Below are positions 1-9,272 of a stretch of DNA of 59,582 nucleotides, piece after piece (the first letter of the stretch is position 1; every line of letters starts with the position of its first letter). The notes below the pieces were generated by a model. The model was given only the letters and a program-made list of their open reading frames with translations, had not been told where the DNA came from and ran no database searches. Origin of the DNA: Nitratireductor sp. (GTDB taxonomy: Bacteria; Pseudomonadota; Alphaproteobacteria; Rhizobiales; Rhizobiaceae). Position numbers and translations under genes: made by a program. The stretch lies in NCBI RefSeq assembly GCF_017794765.1, contig NZ_CP051236.1, positions 1,810,758-1,870,339 of the forward strand, given 5' to 3'.

Positions 1-115
1 GGTGAGTGGGTGGCCTGACCAGTCAGGAAAGGGAAAGCACGCGCTCCACAGAAAGGCTGAAGACGACTGCTTGTCGTGGGGCCGTGCTTCTGCTATCCAC
101 CGCTTCGCTCGGTCT
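1..115. other. Left edge, no gene seen
   Basis: I see no convincing coding frame, terminator or promoter in this leading stretch. It lies directly upstream of tRNA-Gln and may hold that gene's promoter, but no clear -35/-10 pair stands out. Confidence 0.3.
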
Positions 116-190
116 TGGGGCGTCGCCAAGTGGTAAGGCAACGGTTTTTGGTACCGTCATTCGCAGGTTCGAATCCTGCCGCCCCAGCCA
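116..190 (+). tRNA. tRNA-Gln (anticodon UUG), CCA encoded
   Basis: The 75-base sequence folds into a complete cloverleaf. The acceptor arms TGGGGCG and CGCCCCA pair fully, the discriminator base is G187 and CCA is encoded at 188-190. The anticodon stem ACGGT/ACCGT closes a 7-base loop TTTTGGT that presents TTG, so it reads CAA (and CAG by wobble) glutamine codons. The T arm carries the standard GGTTCGAATCC. The gene downstream has lower GC than most of the window, which fits a tRNA used as an integration site, but I found no second copy of the tRNA 3' end in the window. Confidence 0.96.
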
Positions 191-380
191 TGACCTATTT
201 TGTAAAAAAAATCAGATACTTAGACGAAGGACAGGAATGCCGTGTGTTACAACTATGTGGGTATTCCACATGGTTTAGGGCCTGTGGATAATCTATCTGC
301 GACGGGCCAACGGGCACGAATATTGACAAGCCATTTTCAAGTAGTGAACTTGTCACCCGGTAACATTATTCGGATGAGCA

Positions 381-983
381 ATGGTCAACTTAGTTCCCTT
401 TTTCCGCTTCTATCAGTTTACGCACGGCATTCGGATGCTGAAAAAAGGATACACAGCGGCACGGGACTCCTTGGAGGCAGAAATCAAAGGCACGCAAGCG
501 AAAGCCGCTGCCTACCAAGAACATTTGGCCAATGGGGGAGAACGAATTTGCGAGTATGATGCGGATGGGTATCTCCTGTGGGAGCAATCCCAAGTGTATG
601 ACATCGAAATCGAAGACGCGCGCAAAGCGATCTTCGAAATTCGCAAGGCTTTGGTCATTGCCCTATATCATCACTGGGAGCATTCGGCCGCCAGTTGGAA
701 AGGCAGCGATGCCTCCCACGGCAAACTTGCGGAGTTCTGCATTGAGGAAGGCTACGGCCCGTCACCTGACCTTAGTGCAGTGCAATACCTTGTAAACTAT
801 CTAAAGCATGGCTCAAATTCGAGAACGGATTGGCTGAAGCGATTGAGAAATGAATATCCTTGTTTTCTTACACAGCTGCCCGGCAACGAACTTAGGCTAT
901 CGGAAGTTGATCTAGACAGGGTAGCCGCCGCAATCGAAGCTACCGGCCCGAGTTCGCCGGCAATTATTGTCGAAAAACAATAG
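381..983 (+). CDS. Hypothetical protein, 200 aa
   Basis: I do not recognise this protein. It is predicted to be soluble and mainly helical, with an alanine- and glutamate-rich segment at about residues 25-55, and has no signal peptide or membrane segment. It starts at an ATG with a weak GGATGAG-type site just upstream; a second in-frame ATG at 435 is possible. GC content and codon choice are less biased than in the neighbouring metabolic genes, suggesting an accessory gene. It stands alone between tRNA-Gln and a convergent membrane protein gene. It is probably a real gene because the frame is long and reads like protein throughout, but no function can be assigned. Confidence 0.6.
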   Translation: MVNLVPFFRFYQFTHGIRMLKKGYTAARDSLEAEIKGTQAKAAAYQEHLANGGERICEYDADGYLLWEQSQVYDIEIEDARKAIFEIRKALVIALYHHWEHSAASWKGSDASHGKLAEFCIEEGYGPSPDLSAVQYLVNYLKHGSNSRTDWLKRLRNEYPCFLTQLPGNELRLSEVDLDRVAAAIEATGPSSPAIIVEKQ

Positions 984-1032
984 TGCCGCATTCTTGGGGA
1001 AGCCATAAGAGCCCGTCGTGCGAGCGGCGGAA

Positions 1033-1488
1033 TTAGGCCGGCATGATGCAATATGCCTGCACTGCCGAACCTAGAATGCAAATCGCTGAGAGAATCCCCG
1101 ACGCTATGCCGGTCCAATGCGTCCGCGTGATCCAGCGATTTGTGCCGTCATCGAACTTCGGCCAATGCTCATCATCGTAGATCATACCGGGGTTCACGGC
1201 TTCATAGATAGCCGCGTGAAAGCTCCAATTTGCCCAGACAAGGAAGCCGCATAAGAAGGCCAGGAGCAGCCCGGCAACGTGCCACCAAAACACCGAAGGA
1301 AGCACTGTCGACGCCAGCCGTTCATTCTGCGCGAGGAACGCGATGGCAGCGCCATGCACAAGCAACAGCGATGCTATCAGCCACCGCCCATAGTCAGCAT
1401 TTAGCTGAAACGCGTGGCGCTTGCTCTTTTGGTAATCCTCATATCGGAGTTTCCGAACTTCGATTACTTCGTCGCGTGTCATTGGCAC
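1033..1488 (-). CDS. Hypothetical small membrane protein
   Basis: Unrecognised protein of about 151 residues. Three hydrophobic stretches are visible: one after the basic N-terminal helix (ending IAFLAQ), one around WHVAGLLLAFLCGFLVW, and one at the extreme C-terminus. They look like three transmembrane helices with the charged N-terminus in the cytoplasm. I chose the GTG at 1488 because a strong GGAGGGG sits 5 bases upstream; the ATG at 1509 and the ATG at 1482 are alternatives. It lies downstream of the phosphomannomutase gene on the same strand, but a Rho-independent terminator separates them, so it is probably transcribed on its own. Confidence 0.6.
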   Translation of the reverse strand: MPMTRDEVIEVRKLRYEDYQKSKRHAFQLNADYGRWLIASLLLVHGAAIAFLAQNERLASTVLPSVFWWHVAGLLLAFLCGFLVWANWSFHAAIYEAVNPGMIYDDEHWPKFDDGTNRWITRTHWTGIASGILSAICILGSAVQAYCIMPA

Positions 1489-1532
1489 GATTACCCCTCC
1501 CGCTTCCATCTATATCATTGGCGGGGTACGAC

Positions 1533-1567
1533 GAAAAATAAAAGCCCGCCGGAGATGCGGCGGGCTT
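1533..1567 (-). terminator. Rho-independent terminator of the phosphomannomutase gene
   Basis: The arms AAGCCCGCC (1542-1550) and GGCGGGCTT (1559-1567) pair perfectly around an 8-base loop. Read on the minus strand the stem is followed by TTTTATTTTT. It lies about 30 bases past the stop codon of the minus-strand phosphomannomutase gene. Confidence 0.85.
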
Positions 1568-1593
1568 CGGCCGGATTCGCACGGTGCGTACGA

Positions 1594-2955
1594 TCAACCA
1601 GCCTGCTCGATCATCCCCCGCAACTCGTCCACCTTGGCCTTCAACAGCGCCTTGTCGCCGCGGGTTTCCACGTTGAGGCGCAGCAGGGGTTCGGTGTTGG
1701 AGGCGCGCAGGTTGAAGCGCCAGTCATCGAACACCATGCCGAGGCCGTCCTGGTTTTCGATTTCCGGGTTCTGCGGCAGATAGTGGTCGGAAATGCGCTT
1801 CTGGACCTCGGCTGCATCCGAAACGGTGAAGTTGATCTCGCCGGAGCACGGATAGGCCGCGATGCGCTCTTCGAGGCGCTCGGCGAGCGTGGTGCCGCTG
1901 GCCGAAAGGTCCGCCACCACATCGAGCCACGCAAGCATGCCCGAATCGCAATAGGCGAAATCGCGGAAATAATGGTGCGCGCTCATCTCGCCGCCATAGA
2001 TGGCATTTTCCTCGCGCATCATCTGTTTGAAATAGGCGTGCCCCGTGCGGCAGGGTTTTGCCACGCCGCCGGCGCTCTCCACCATGTCGATCGTGTTCCA
2101 GGTCAGGCGCGGATCGTAGAGGACGGTGCTGCCGGGATGTTTGCCAAGCAGGGTCTGGGCGATCATGCCAACCAGGTAGTAGCCTTCGACGAACCGGCCC
2201 TTGTGATCGTACAGGAAGCAGCGGTCGAAATCGCCGTCCCAGGCGATCGCCAGATCGGCACCGTGTTCGATGACCGCCCTGCTGGCCTTTTCGCGTTTTT
2301 CCGGCAACAGCGGATTGGGCACGCCATTGGGCAGGCGCGGGTCGGGCTCATGGTCGATCTTGATGAAGGTGAAGGGCAGGTGCTCTTCCAGAAGATCGAT
2401 GATCGGCCCGGCACAGCCATTGCCCGCGTGGCAGACGATCTTCATCGGTTTCAGGTCCTGACCGGCCACCTCGTTGAGAAGGCGCTCGATATAGGCATCG
2501 CGGTCGCAAACATCGTGCAGGGTGCCGCGTGCGGCATAATCGGCGACCGGATGAAGCATCGCGTCGGAGCGCATGATTGCCTCGATCGCGTTGAAGGCAT
2601 TGTCCGGCGTCGCGGCTGATGCGCCCTTCAGCACCATCTTGATGCCGTTGTAGTCTGGCGGGTTATGGCTGGCGGTCACCATGAGGCCGGCATCCGCGCC
2701 GCTGGCAGCGGTATGGAAATAAACCTCTTCCGTGCCGCAACGGCCAACCGGCCTCACGCTTACGCCGCTATCAAGGAGGCCCTGGGTCAGCGCTTCGGCG
2801 AGAGCCGGGCTGTCCATGCGCATGTCATGACCGACAACGACCGTGCCGGGGTTGAGGCTCTGCTTGAGCGCCTGTGAAAAGCGATAGGCGAAGGGGATAT
2901 TGATTTCCTCGGGGATTCGACCACGAACGTCGTACGCTTTGAAAGGGGCGCCCAT
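1594..2955 (-). CDS. manB: Phosphomannomutase/phosphoglucomutase
   Basis: This 453-residue enzyme of the alpha-D-phosphohexomutase family interconverts mannose-6-phosphate and mannose-1-phosphate (and often the glucose phosphates), supplying GDP-mannose and other sugar nucleotides for surface polysaccharides. All four family signatures are present: the phosphoserine loop TASHNP with Ser96, the metal-binding loop DGDFDR at 240-245, the sugar-specificity loop GGEMSAH at 321-327, and the phosphate-binding loop RASNTEP at 417-423. Length matches the CpsG/AlgC group. The GEMS-type sugar loop is typical of enzymes accepting both mannose and glucose; actual specificity is not visible. It is monocistronic, with a clear terminator. 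The symbol could equally be cpsG or algC. Confidence 0.93.
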   Translation of the reverse strand: MGAPFKAYDVRGRIPEEINIPFAYRFSQALKQSLNPGTVVVGHDMRMDSPALAEALTQGLLDSGVSVRPVGRCGTEEVYFHTAASGADAGLMVTASHNPPDYNGIKMVLKGASAATPDNAFNAIEAIMRSDAMLHPVADYAARGTLHDVCDRDAYIERLLNEVAGQDLKPMKIVCHAGNGCAGPIIDLLEEHLPFTFIKIDHEPDPRLPNGVPNPLLPEKREKASRAVIEHGADLAIAWDGDFDRCFLYDHKGRFVEGYYLVGMIAQTLLGKHPGSTVLYDPRLTWNTIDMVESAGGVAKPCRTGHAYFKQMMREENAIYGGEMSAHHYFRDFAYCDSGMLAWLDVVADLSASGTTLAERLEERIAAYPCSGEINFTVSDAAEVQKRISDHYLPQNPEIENQDGLGMVFDDWRFNLRASNTEPLLRLNVETRGDKALLKAKVDELRGMIEQAG

Positions 2956-3254
2956 ACTTTCCTTCCTGGATGTTACTTGAAGACGAACAATGCGCTGTTG
3001 CCGTGGAGCATTGCAATGATTGATTGAAGTTTTGTTAGGTTTGCGAGAAAGAGCACATCACCGGATTCGCGGCGGCAAATGCGCACGCCCTTCAAATACA
3101 CAAGGGGCTGAAACGGTTGCAGACTGCCTTGTTCACCTCTTGTAACAGCTGAGGTGTCAGTTTGAAGGGCACCCTTGGTTGCGCTACGCCTGCTGCATCC
3201 CTATTCAACGAGCGGGGCTGATGCGGAATCATCCCGCAACTGATTGGGCAACAA
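2956..3254. promoter_or_regulatory. Divergent intergenic region, manB / sugar aminotransferase
   Basis: About 300 bases separate the two divergently transcribed genes, so both promoters should lie here. I see no terminator, tRNA or convincing small ORF. The region is AT-richer near 3020-3060. No operator palindrome stands out. Confidence 0.4.
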
Positions 3255-4373
3255 ATGCAATTTATCGATCTCGGCGCTCAGCGTGAGCGCATCAAGGACA
3301 GGCTCGCAGCTGCAATCGACACGGTCGTGGCAGAAGGACGCTATATTTTAGGACCGCAGGTTGCCGCTTTCGAGGAGCAGCTTGCAGCCTATGTCGGAAC
3401 GAAGCACGCAATCGCGTGCGCCAACGGCACGGATGCGCTGTTGATGCCATTGATGGCCTACGGAATCGGACCAGGCGACGCCGTTTTCTGCCCAAGCTTC
3501 ACCTTTGCCGCAACGGCGGAAGTGGTGGCGCTGGCCGGTGCCGAGCCGGTGTTCGTGGAGATCGACGCCGATACCTACAATATGGATCCCGGTAGCCTCA
3601 CGGCAGCCATCGAATACATCAAGTCGGAAGGCCGGTTGACCCCGAAGGCGGTGATCCCGGTCGATCTTTTCGGTCTGGCCGCCGATTATGGCGCGATCGA
3701 AGGCATCGCCGCGCGCGAGGGGTTGCGTATCATCGAGGACGCTGCGCAATCCATCGGTGGCACACTCAACAACAAGCGCTGCGGCGCGTTCGGCCACGTG
3801 GCGTCCACCAGCTTCTACCCGGCCAAGCCGCTCGGCTGCTATGGTGATGGTGGCGCGATGTTCACCGACGATGATGAGCTTGCCGGCGTGCTGCGCTCAA
3901 TAGCCTTTCACGGCAAGGGCGAGAGCCAGTACGATAATGTGCGCGTGGGCCTGAATTCGCGCCTCGACACGATCCAGGCCGCGATCCTGATCGAGAAGCT
4001 GGCGATCCTCGAAGACGAGATGGAAGCGCGCCAGAAGGTTGCCGCACGCTATGCTGAAGGTCTTGGCGATGTGGTGAAGGTTGCGGTAACGCCGAAAGGG
4101 CACCGCTCGGCCTGGGCGCAGTATGCCATAGAGACCGAGAAGCGCGATCTCGTGCGCAGGCGCCTCGGCGAAGCGGGTATACCCTCTGTCGTCTATTACG
4201 AGAAGCCGCTTCATCTGCAGAAAGCCTATGACATGTATGCGAAGGCGCCGGGCGGGCTTGCCATCTCGGAGAGCCTGCCGCACCGCATCCTGTGCCTGCC
4301 GATGCACCCGTACCTGGCCGAGAGCGATCAGGACCGTGTGATCGAGACCATTCGCAAGGCTGTCGCGGAGTAG
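3255..4373 (+). CDS. DegT/DnrJ/EryC1/StrS-family sugar aminotransferase
   Basis: A 372-residue PLP-dependent aminotransferase of the type that transfers an amino group from glutamate to a keto-sugar nucleotide for lipopolysaccharide or exopolysaccharide biosynthesis. The N-terminus begins with the family's FIDLGAQ motif. Asp162 and Gln165 in EDAAQS hold the cofactor ring, and the Schiff-base lysine is Lys191 in SFYPAKPLG followed by GDGGA. The HGK and NSRLDTIQAA motifs of the family are also present. Length is standard. Together with the neighbouring phosphomannomutase it suggests envelope-sugar metabolism, but no glycosyltransferase or sugar-nucleotide dehydratase lies in the window, so the substrate is unknown. 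Confidence 0.9.
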   Translation: MQFIDLGAQRERIKDRLAAAIDTVVAEGRYILGPQVAAFEEQLAAYVGTKHAIACANGTDALLMPLMAYGIGPGDAVFCPSFTFAATAEVVALAGAEPVFVEIDADTYNMDPGSLTAAIEYIKSEGRLTPKAVIPVDLFGLAADYGAIEGIAAREGLRIIEDAAQSIGGTLNNKRCGAFGHVASTSFYPAKPLGCYGDGGAMFTDDDELAGVLRSIAFHGKGESQYDNVRVGLNSRLDTIQAAILIEKLAILEDEMEARQKVAARYAEGLGDVVKVAVTPKGHRSAWAQYAIETEKRDLVRRRLGEAGIPSVVYYEKPLHLQKAYDMYAKAPGGLAISESLPHRILCLPMHPYLAESDQDRVIETIRKAVAE

Positions 4374-4599
4374 ACGGAAAACGGTTTTCAGGGCTTTGGC
4401 TGCGCTCTGGCGGCGGGCCTACACCAATTCTGAAATGTCTTTTCCCTTGCATTGGGAACAACGCAAAATGCGCCTCGCAAACCGGGGGTCGGTGGGAGAG
4501 TGCGCTCCTTGATAGGCCAAATACCGCGTGATACCTAAAGGCACAATCCAGACGCAGCCAAGGACCCGGCCGCATCGACACAGACAAGAAGGCGAGAAA

Positions 4600-5505
4600 A
4601 TGCCGGCAGCCCTCACTCATCTCGGCAGGCTGGAAGCCGAGGCGATCCACATTTTCCGCGAAGTGGCGGCGACGTTTTCCAAACCCGTGATGCTCTATTC
4701 CGTCGGCAAGGATTCCTCGGTGCTGATGCATCTGGCGATGAAGGCGTTCTATCCCGCCAAGCCGCCATTTCCTTTCCTGCATGTGGACACCACCTGGAAA
4801 TTCCGCGAAATGATCGCATTCCGGGATCGGATGGCCAAGGAAAAGGGCTTCGACCTCCTCGTCCATATCAATGAGGAAGGCGTGCGCGACGGCATCAACC
4901 CGTTCGATCACGGTTCCAACACCCACACCCATGTGATGAAGACGGTGGCACTGCGCCAGGCGCTCGACAAATATGGCTTTGACGCGGCCTTTGGCGGCGC
5001 GCGGCGCGACGAGGAAAAGAGCCGCGCCAAGGAACGCATTTTCTCATTTCGCTCCGCAGGACATGCCTGGGACCCCAAAAACCAGCGGCCGGAGATGTGG
5101 AAGATCTACAACACCCGCGTTGCGACGGGTGAATCGATCCGCGTTTTCCCGTTGTCCAACTGGACCGAACAGGACATCTGGCAATACATCCTCCAGGAGA
5201 ACATTCCCATCGTTCCGCTATATTTCGCTGCCAGGCGGCCTGTGGTGGACCGGGACGGCATGACGATCATGGTCGATGACGACCGGATGCGCCTTCTGCC
5301 GGGCGAAAAGGTGGAAGAGCGCATGGTCCGTTTCCGCACACTTGGCTGCTACCCGTTGACGGGTGCTATTCCTTCGAATGCGACCACCCTTGAAGAGATT
5401 GTCGGCGAGATGCTGACGGCCCGTACGTCTGAACGGCAGGGACGTCTGATCGACCGCGATGAGGCGGGCTCGATGGAAAAGAAGAAGCGTGAAGGGTATT
5501 TCTGA
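4600..5505 (+). CDS. cysD: Sulfate adenylyltransferase subunit 2 (small subunit)
   Basis: CysD is the catalytic ATP-pyrophosphatase-type subunit of bacterial ATP sulfurylase, forming adenosine 5'-phosphosulfate (APS) from sulfate and ATP with the GTPase subunit CysN. The PP-loop SVGKDSSVL is visible near residue 35, followed by the conserved HVDTTWKF and the [14 protein letters not shown] segment. I placed the start at the ATG at 4600, with a good AAGAAGGCGAG site upstream and a resulting 301 residues that match the family. The open frame extends 24 codons further upstream, but that stretch does not look like CysD. It heads a cysD-cysNC-cysQ operon; cysNC begins two bases after its stop. Confidence 0.95.
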   Translation: MPAALTHLGRLEAEAIHIFREVAATFSKPVMLYSVGKDSSVLMHLAMKAFYPAKPPFPFLHVDTTWKFREMIAFRDRMAKEKGFDLLVHINEEGVRDGINPFDHGSNTHTHVMKTVALRQALDKYGFDAAFGGARRDEEKSRAKERIFSFRSAGHAWDPKNQRPEMWKIYNTRVATGESIRVFPLSNWTEQDIWQYILQENIPIVPLYFAARRPVVDRDGMTIMVDDDRMRLLPGEKVEERMVRFRTLGCYPLTGAIPSNATTLEEIVGEMLTARTSERQGRLIDRDEAGSMEKKKREGYF

Positions 5506-5507
5506 TC

Positions 5508-7427
5508 ATGTTGACCGGCAACAAAGCGCCCGTGGGTGAAGAAGACACGGCTCCGGTCGATATTCGCGACTACGTGGCAGGGCAGGAGAACAAGGGGCTC
5601 TTGCGCTTTTTGACCTGTGGATCGGTGGACGATGGCAAGTCGACGCTGATCGGACGCCTCCTGTTCGACACCAAGCTGATCTTCGAAGACCAGCTGGCAG
5701 CTCTTGAAAACGATTCCCGCAAGCATGGCACGGCTGGCGACGAGATCGATTTCGCGCTTCTCGTAGACGGGCTGGAGGCGGAACGCGAGCAGGGCATCAC
5801 CATCGATGTGGCCTATCGCTTTTTCTCCACGCCGCGGCGCAAATTCATCGTGGCCGATACGCCGGGCCACGAGCAATATACCCGCAACATGGCGACGGGT
5901 GCCTCCACAGCCGATCTCGCCATCGTTCTGGTGGACGCGCGGCAGGGCATCCTGCCTCAGACACGGCGGCATTCGATCATCGCCTCGCTTCTGGGTATCC
6001 GCCATATCGTGGTGGCGGTGAACAAGATCGACCTCGTTGGTTTTGACGAGGCCGTGTTCGAGCGGATTGCAGGCGAGTATCGCGCCTTTGCCGAGGAGCT
6101 CGGTTTCAACTCGATCCAGCCTATCCCCATGTCCGCACGTTATGGGGACAACGTTACCCGTTCTTCGGACCAGACACCCTGGTATGACGGACCGTCGCTG
6201 CTCGAGCATCTGGAAACAGTCGATATCGAGGTCGAAGCAGAAGGCCGTCCGTTCCGCTTTCCCGTGCAGTATGTCTCCCGGCCCAATCTGGATTTCCGCG
6301 GTTTCGCAGGCACTGTTGCCTCCGGCCATATCGGTGTCGGCGATCCGGTAACCGTTGCCAAGTCGGGGAAACAGACACGCATTCGCCGCATCGTCACCCA
6401 GGACGGCGATCTAGACGTTGCGTCCGAGGGGCAGGCCGTGACGCTTGTGCTTGAGGATGAGGTAGAGCTGTCTCGCGGCAATATGCTGGTGACGCCGGAA
6501 GCGCGTCCTCATGTGGCCGATCAGTTCGCTGCAACGCTGGTATGGTTCGATGAAAACCCGCTTCTTCCGGGGCGTTCCTACATCCTGCGCACCGAGACGG
6601 ATGAAGTTTCGGCCACGGTGAGCCACCTCAAGCATCGCCGCAACATCAACAATTTTGCCGAAGAAGCGGCCACATGCCTCAACCTGAATGAGGTCGGGCT
6701 ATGCAATTTCTCGACACAGGCGCCCATAGCCTTCGATGCCTTCCGCGACAATCGCGTTACGGGTGCATTCATCCTGATCGACCGGCTGACCAACGCGACG
6801 GTCGGCGCGGGAATGATCGAGTGGCCGCTGCGCCGCGCCGCCAACATTCACTGGCAGGCGCTCGATGTCACACGTCAGTCCCGCGCGGCGCTAAAGCATC
6901 AGAAACCGGCCGTGCTCTGGTTCACCGGGCTATCCGGTTCGGGCAAGTCGACCATCGCCAGTCTGCTTGAAAAGAAGCTGCACGCATCCGGCCGACACAC
7001 CTATGTGCTGGACGGCGACAATGTCCGCCACGGATTGAACCGCGACCTTGGCTTCACGGATGCCGATCGGGTGGAGAATATCCGCCGTGTGGCCGAAACC
7101 GCGAAACTGATGGCGGATGCCGGACTGATCGTGCTTGTCTCGTTCATCTCGCCTTTCAGGGCGGAACGGCGCATGGCGCGTGAGCTGATGAACGAGGGCG
7201 AGTTCGTGGAAGTCTTCGTGGACACGCCGTTCGAGGATTGCGCCCGACGCGACCCGAAAGGTCTTTATGCCAAGGCGCTCAAGGGTGAAATCAAGAATTT
7301 CACCGGTGTCGACTCCCCCTATGAGACACCGGAAAAGGCTGATATCCACGTCAAGACGGTGGCCCGCGCGCCGGAAGATCTGGTCGATGAAATTGAAGCC
7401 TGGCTCCGGGACCGCGGCTACTGCTGA
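5508..7427 (+). CDS. cysNC: Bifunctional sulfate adenylyltransferase subunit 1 / adenylylsulfate kinase
   Basis: A 639-residue fusion. The N-terminal two thirds is the CysN GTPase with G1 at 38-46 (GSVDDGKST), G3 DTPGHEQY and G4 NKID, followed by EF-Tu-like barrels; it drives APS formation by CysD. The C-terminal third is APS kinase, with P-loop GLSGSGKST near residue 474 and the [15 protein letters not shown] substrate loop; it phosphorylates APS to PAPS. The fusion is the arrangement also called NodQ in rhizobia. Both halves keep their catalytic motifs, so both should be active. It follows cysD by two bases, which implies coupled translation. Confidence 0.95.
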   Translation: MLTGNKAPVGEEDTAPVDIRDYVAGQENKGLLRFLTCGSVDDGKSTLIGRLLFDTKLIFEDQLAALENDSRKHGTAGDEIDFALLVDGLEAEREQGITIDVAYRFFSTPRRKFIVADTPGHEQYTRNMATGASTADLAIVLVDARQGILPQTRRHSIIASLLGIRHIVVAVNKIDLVGFDEAVFERIAGEYRAFAEELGFNSIQPIPMSARYGDNVTRSSDQTPWYDGPSLLEHLETVDIEVEAEGRPFRFPVQYVSRPNLDFRGFAGTVASGHIGVGDPVTVAKSGKQTRIRRIVTQDGDLDVASEGQAVTLVLEDEVELSRGNMLVTPEARPHVADQFAATLVWFDENPLLPGRSYILRTETDEVSATVSHLKHRRNINNFAEEAATCLNLNEVGLCNFSTQAPIAFDAFRDNRVTGAFILIDRLTNATVGAGMIEWPLRRAANIHWQALDVTRQSRAALKHQKPAVLWFTGLSGSGKSTIASLLEKKLHASGRHTYVLDGDNVRHGLNRDLGFTDADRVENIRRVAETAKLMADAGLIVLVSFISPFRAERRMARELMNEGEFVEVFVDTPFEDCARRDPKGLYAKALKGEIKNFTGVDSPYETPEKADIHVKTVARAPEDLVDEIEAWLRDRGYC

Positions 7428-7456
7428 TCTCTTGAACGCGAAAGACAGACTGTTTC

Positions 7457-8260
7457 ATGGGTATGTTGAAGGATGATGCGGCGCTCCTGGCGCTGTTCGA
7501 GCAATTGGCGCTCGCCGCAGGAGCCGCGATCATGCAGCATTATGATGCCGGCTGCGAAGTCCATCAGAAAGCCGATGATACTCCTGTAACGGCGGCCGAC
7601 CGCGCGGCTGAAAAAGTGATCCTCGACGGGTTCAGGAGTGCCGGGCTTGGAACTCCCTGTGTCTCGGAAGAAGCGGCGTCGGGAGGCGTTATCCCGGCGT
7701 GCGGAGATGGCGACTTCATCCTGGTGGACCCGCTGGATGGCACGCGGGAGTTCATCGCACAGCGCCCGGACTTCACGGTCAATATCGGTTTGATCCGTGA
7801 TGGAGAGCCGGTCGCGGGGGTAATCTTCGCGCCAGCGCGTGATCTCCTTTATTCCGCACGCCCAGGCGCTGCATTTGAAGTCCCGGTGGTCGATGGGCGA
7901 CCGGCGGAACGCCACACGATCAGGACTCGTCCGCGACAGGACCCGCCTGTTATCGTCGCCAGCCGGTCGCACTGCACTGATGAAACCCGAGCCTTCATCG
8001 ACCGCCATCCCGGCGCCGAAACGACCTCGATCGGCTCGTCGCTGAAATTCTGCATGCTCGCCCGGGGCGATGCGGATCTCTATCCGCGCTTCGGTCGCAC
8101 GATGCAGTGGGACACAGCGGCGGGTGATGCGATTTTGCGGGCGGCTGGTGGCATCGCCCGTACGCTGGACGGCGCCCCGCTTACTTATGGCCCAAAGGGC
8201 GGAGAGGGGCTGGACGCTTTCGCGAGCCCCTTCTTTATTGCCGAGGGTGCGCCGGCCTGA
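7457..8260 (+). CDS. cysQ: 3'(2'),5'-bisphosphate nucleotidase CysQ
   Basis: CysQ hydrolyses 3'-phosphoadenosine 5'-phosphate (PAP), the by-product of PAPS-dependent reduction or sulfation, to AMP. The inositol monophosphatase-fold metal site is visible as LVDPLDGTREF near residues 91-101, preceded by the EEA of the first acidic motif and followed by a C-terminal WDTAAGDAIL. Length 267 is normal. It lies 29 bases after cysNC on the same strand, so the operon both makes PAPS and removes its product. There are two closely spaced ATGs (7457 and 7463). Its stop is immediately adjacent to the stop of the convergent sugar kinase. Confidence 0.93.
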   Translation: MGMLKDDAALLALFEQLALAAGAAIMQHYDAGCEVHQKADDTPVTAADRAAEKVILDGFRSAGLGTPCVSEEAASGGVIPACGDGDFILVDPLDGTREFIAQRPDFTVNIGLIRDGEPVAGVIFAPARDLLYSARPGAAFEVPVVDGRPAERHTIRTRPRQDPPVIVASRSHCTDETRAFIDRHPGAETTSIGSSLKFCMLARGDADLYPRFGRTMQWDTAAGDAILRAAGGIARTLDGAPLTYGPKGGEGLDAFASPFFIAEGAPA

Positions 8261-9190
8261 TCAGGTCGGCGGAAGCTCGTTTCTCCATGGCGGATTGGCC
8301 CCGGCGCGCGAGACGGTGACGGCGGCGGCGCGCGATGCAAAGGCAATTGCTTTTGCAATCTGCGGGTCATCAAGCGCGGCGATTTTCTCCTTTGTCAGAA
8401 GACCTTGCAACTCGAGGGCAGCCAGGAGCGCGCCGTTGAAAGTGTCGCCGGCGCCGACCGTATCGACCACCTCGACGGGCGTTGCCGGTACGAACTGCTT
8501 TTGCGATTTGGTGTAGGCGGTTGCGCCCTTGCCGCCATCGGTCAGGATGATCAGGCTCGGGCCTCGTTCGAGCCATCGCGCGATGATCTCGTCTGTGCTG
8601 CCGGTTTCTGCAAACCATTCGAGGTCGTCCGCCGAGATCTTGATGATATCGGCCTTTTCGACCATGCGGGCGATGCGCGCGCGGTGGCTGTTCGCATCGG
8701 CGATGAATGCGGGGCGAATATTGGGATCGAGCATGACAACACGGCTTTCGGCTTCGCGCGCCATGAGCGTCTCATAGGCCGAACCGCAGGGTTCTGAAAC
8801 CAAACTGATGCCGCCGAAGAGCATCGCCGAGACGTCGTTTGCGATATTGGGCAGATCTGATGGCTCGATCATGCGACCGGCAGTGCCTTCGTCATAGAAA
8901 TTATACTCGGCTTGCCCGTCCGCGAGGGTGACGAAGGCGAGCGTGGTGGGGCGGCTTGATATCTGCGCGAGGGAAAGATCCACATGGCTTTCCGCGAGCT
9001 TCTCCTTCAGCATCCGCCCAAAAAGGTCGTCTGAAAGCCCGGTGAAAAATCCGCACGCCACGCCAAGGCGCGCAATGGCAATGGCGCTGTTGAAAACCGC
9101 GCCTCCCGTATAGGGCGCGAAAGCTGCCTCGCCCTGGCCTGTCTGGCGCGGCAACATGTCGATCAGCGCCTCGCCGCAGCAAAGGATCAT
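8261..9190 (-). CDS. PfkB-family carbohydrate kinase (probable fructokinase)
   Basis: A 309-residue ribokinase/PfkB-family sugar kinase. The N-terminal signature appears as GGAVFNSAIAIARLG and the C-terminal one as DTVGAGDTFNGALLA, whose DTxGAGD aspartate is the catalytic base. The opening CCGEALIDMLP and overall length resemble bacterial fructokinases that phosphorylate fructose with ATP, but ribose or other ketose substrates cannot be excluded. A GGGAGG site lies just upstream of the start. The gene is convergent with cysQ; the two stop codons abut inside the palindrome CCTGATCAGG. Confidence 0.88.
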   Translation of the reverse strand: MILCCGEALIDMLPRQTGQGEAAFAPYTGGAVFNSAIAIARLGVACGFFTGLSDDLFGRMLKEKLAESHVDLSLAQISSRPTTLAFVTLADGQAEYNFYDEGTAGRMIEPSDLPNIANDVSAMLFGGISLVSEPCGSAYETLMAREAESRVVMLDPNIRPAFIADANSHRARIARMVEKADIIKISADDLEWFAETGSTDEIIARWLERGPSLIILTDGGKGATAYTKSQKQFVPATPVEVVDTVGAGDTFNGALLAALELQGLLTKEKIAALDDPQIAKAIAFASRAAAVTVSRAGANPPWRNELPPT

Positions 9191-9272
9191 GAAAGCCTCC
9201 CGTGTGTTTCCTTTTCAGGGGGCTCCCCCTGACAACAAGGAGCCGTCTGGTTACGCGGAAAGGCCTCTCCTT

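Noticed and set aside
116..190. An att site of an integrated element at tRNA-Gln
   Set aside because: No repeat of the tRNA 3' end was found in the window and there is no integrase gene.
1414..2619. A 401-codon plus-strand frame opposite the phosphomannomutase gene
   Set aside because: It is the antisense shadow of a gene with clear catalytic motifs, has repetitive biased composition and no ribosome binding site.
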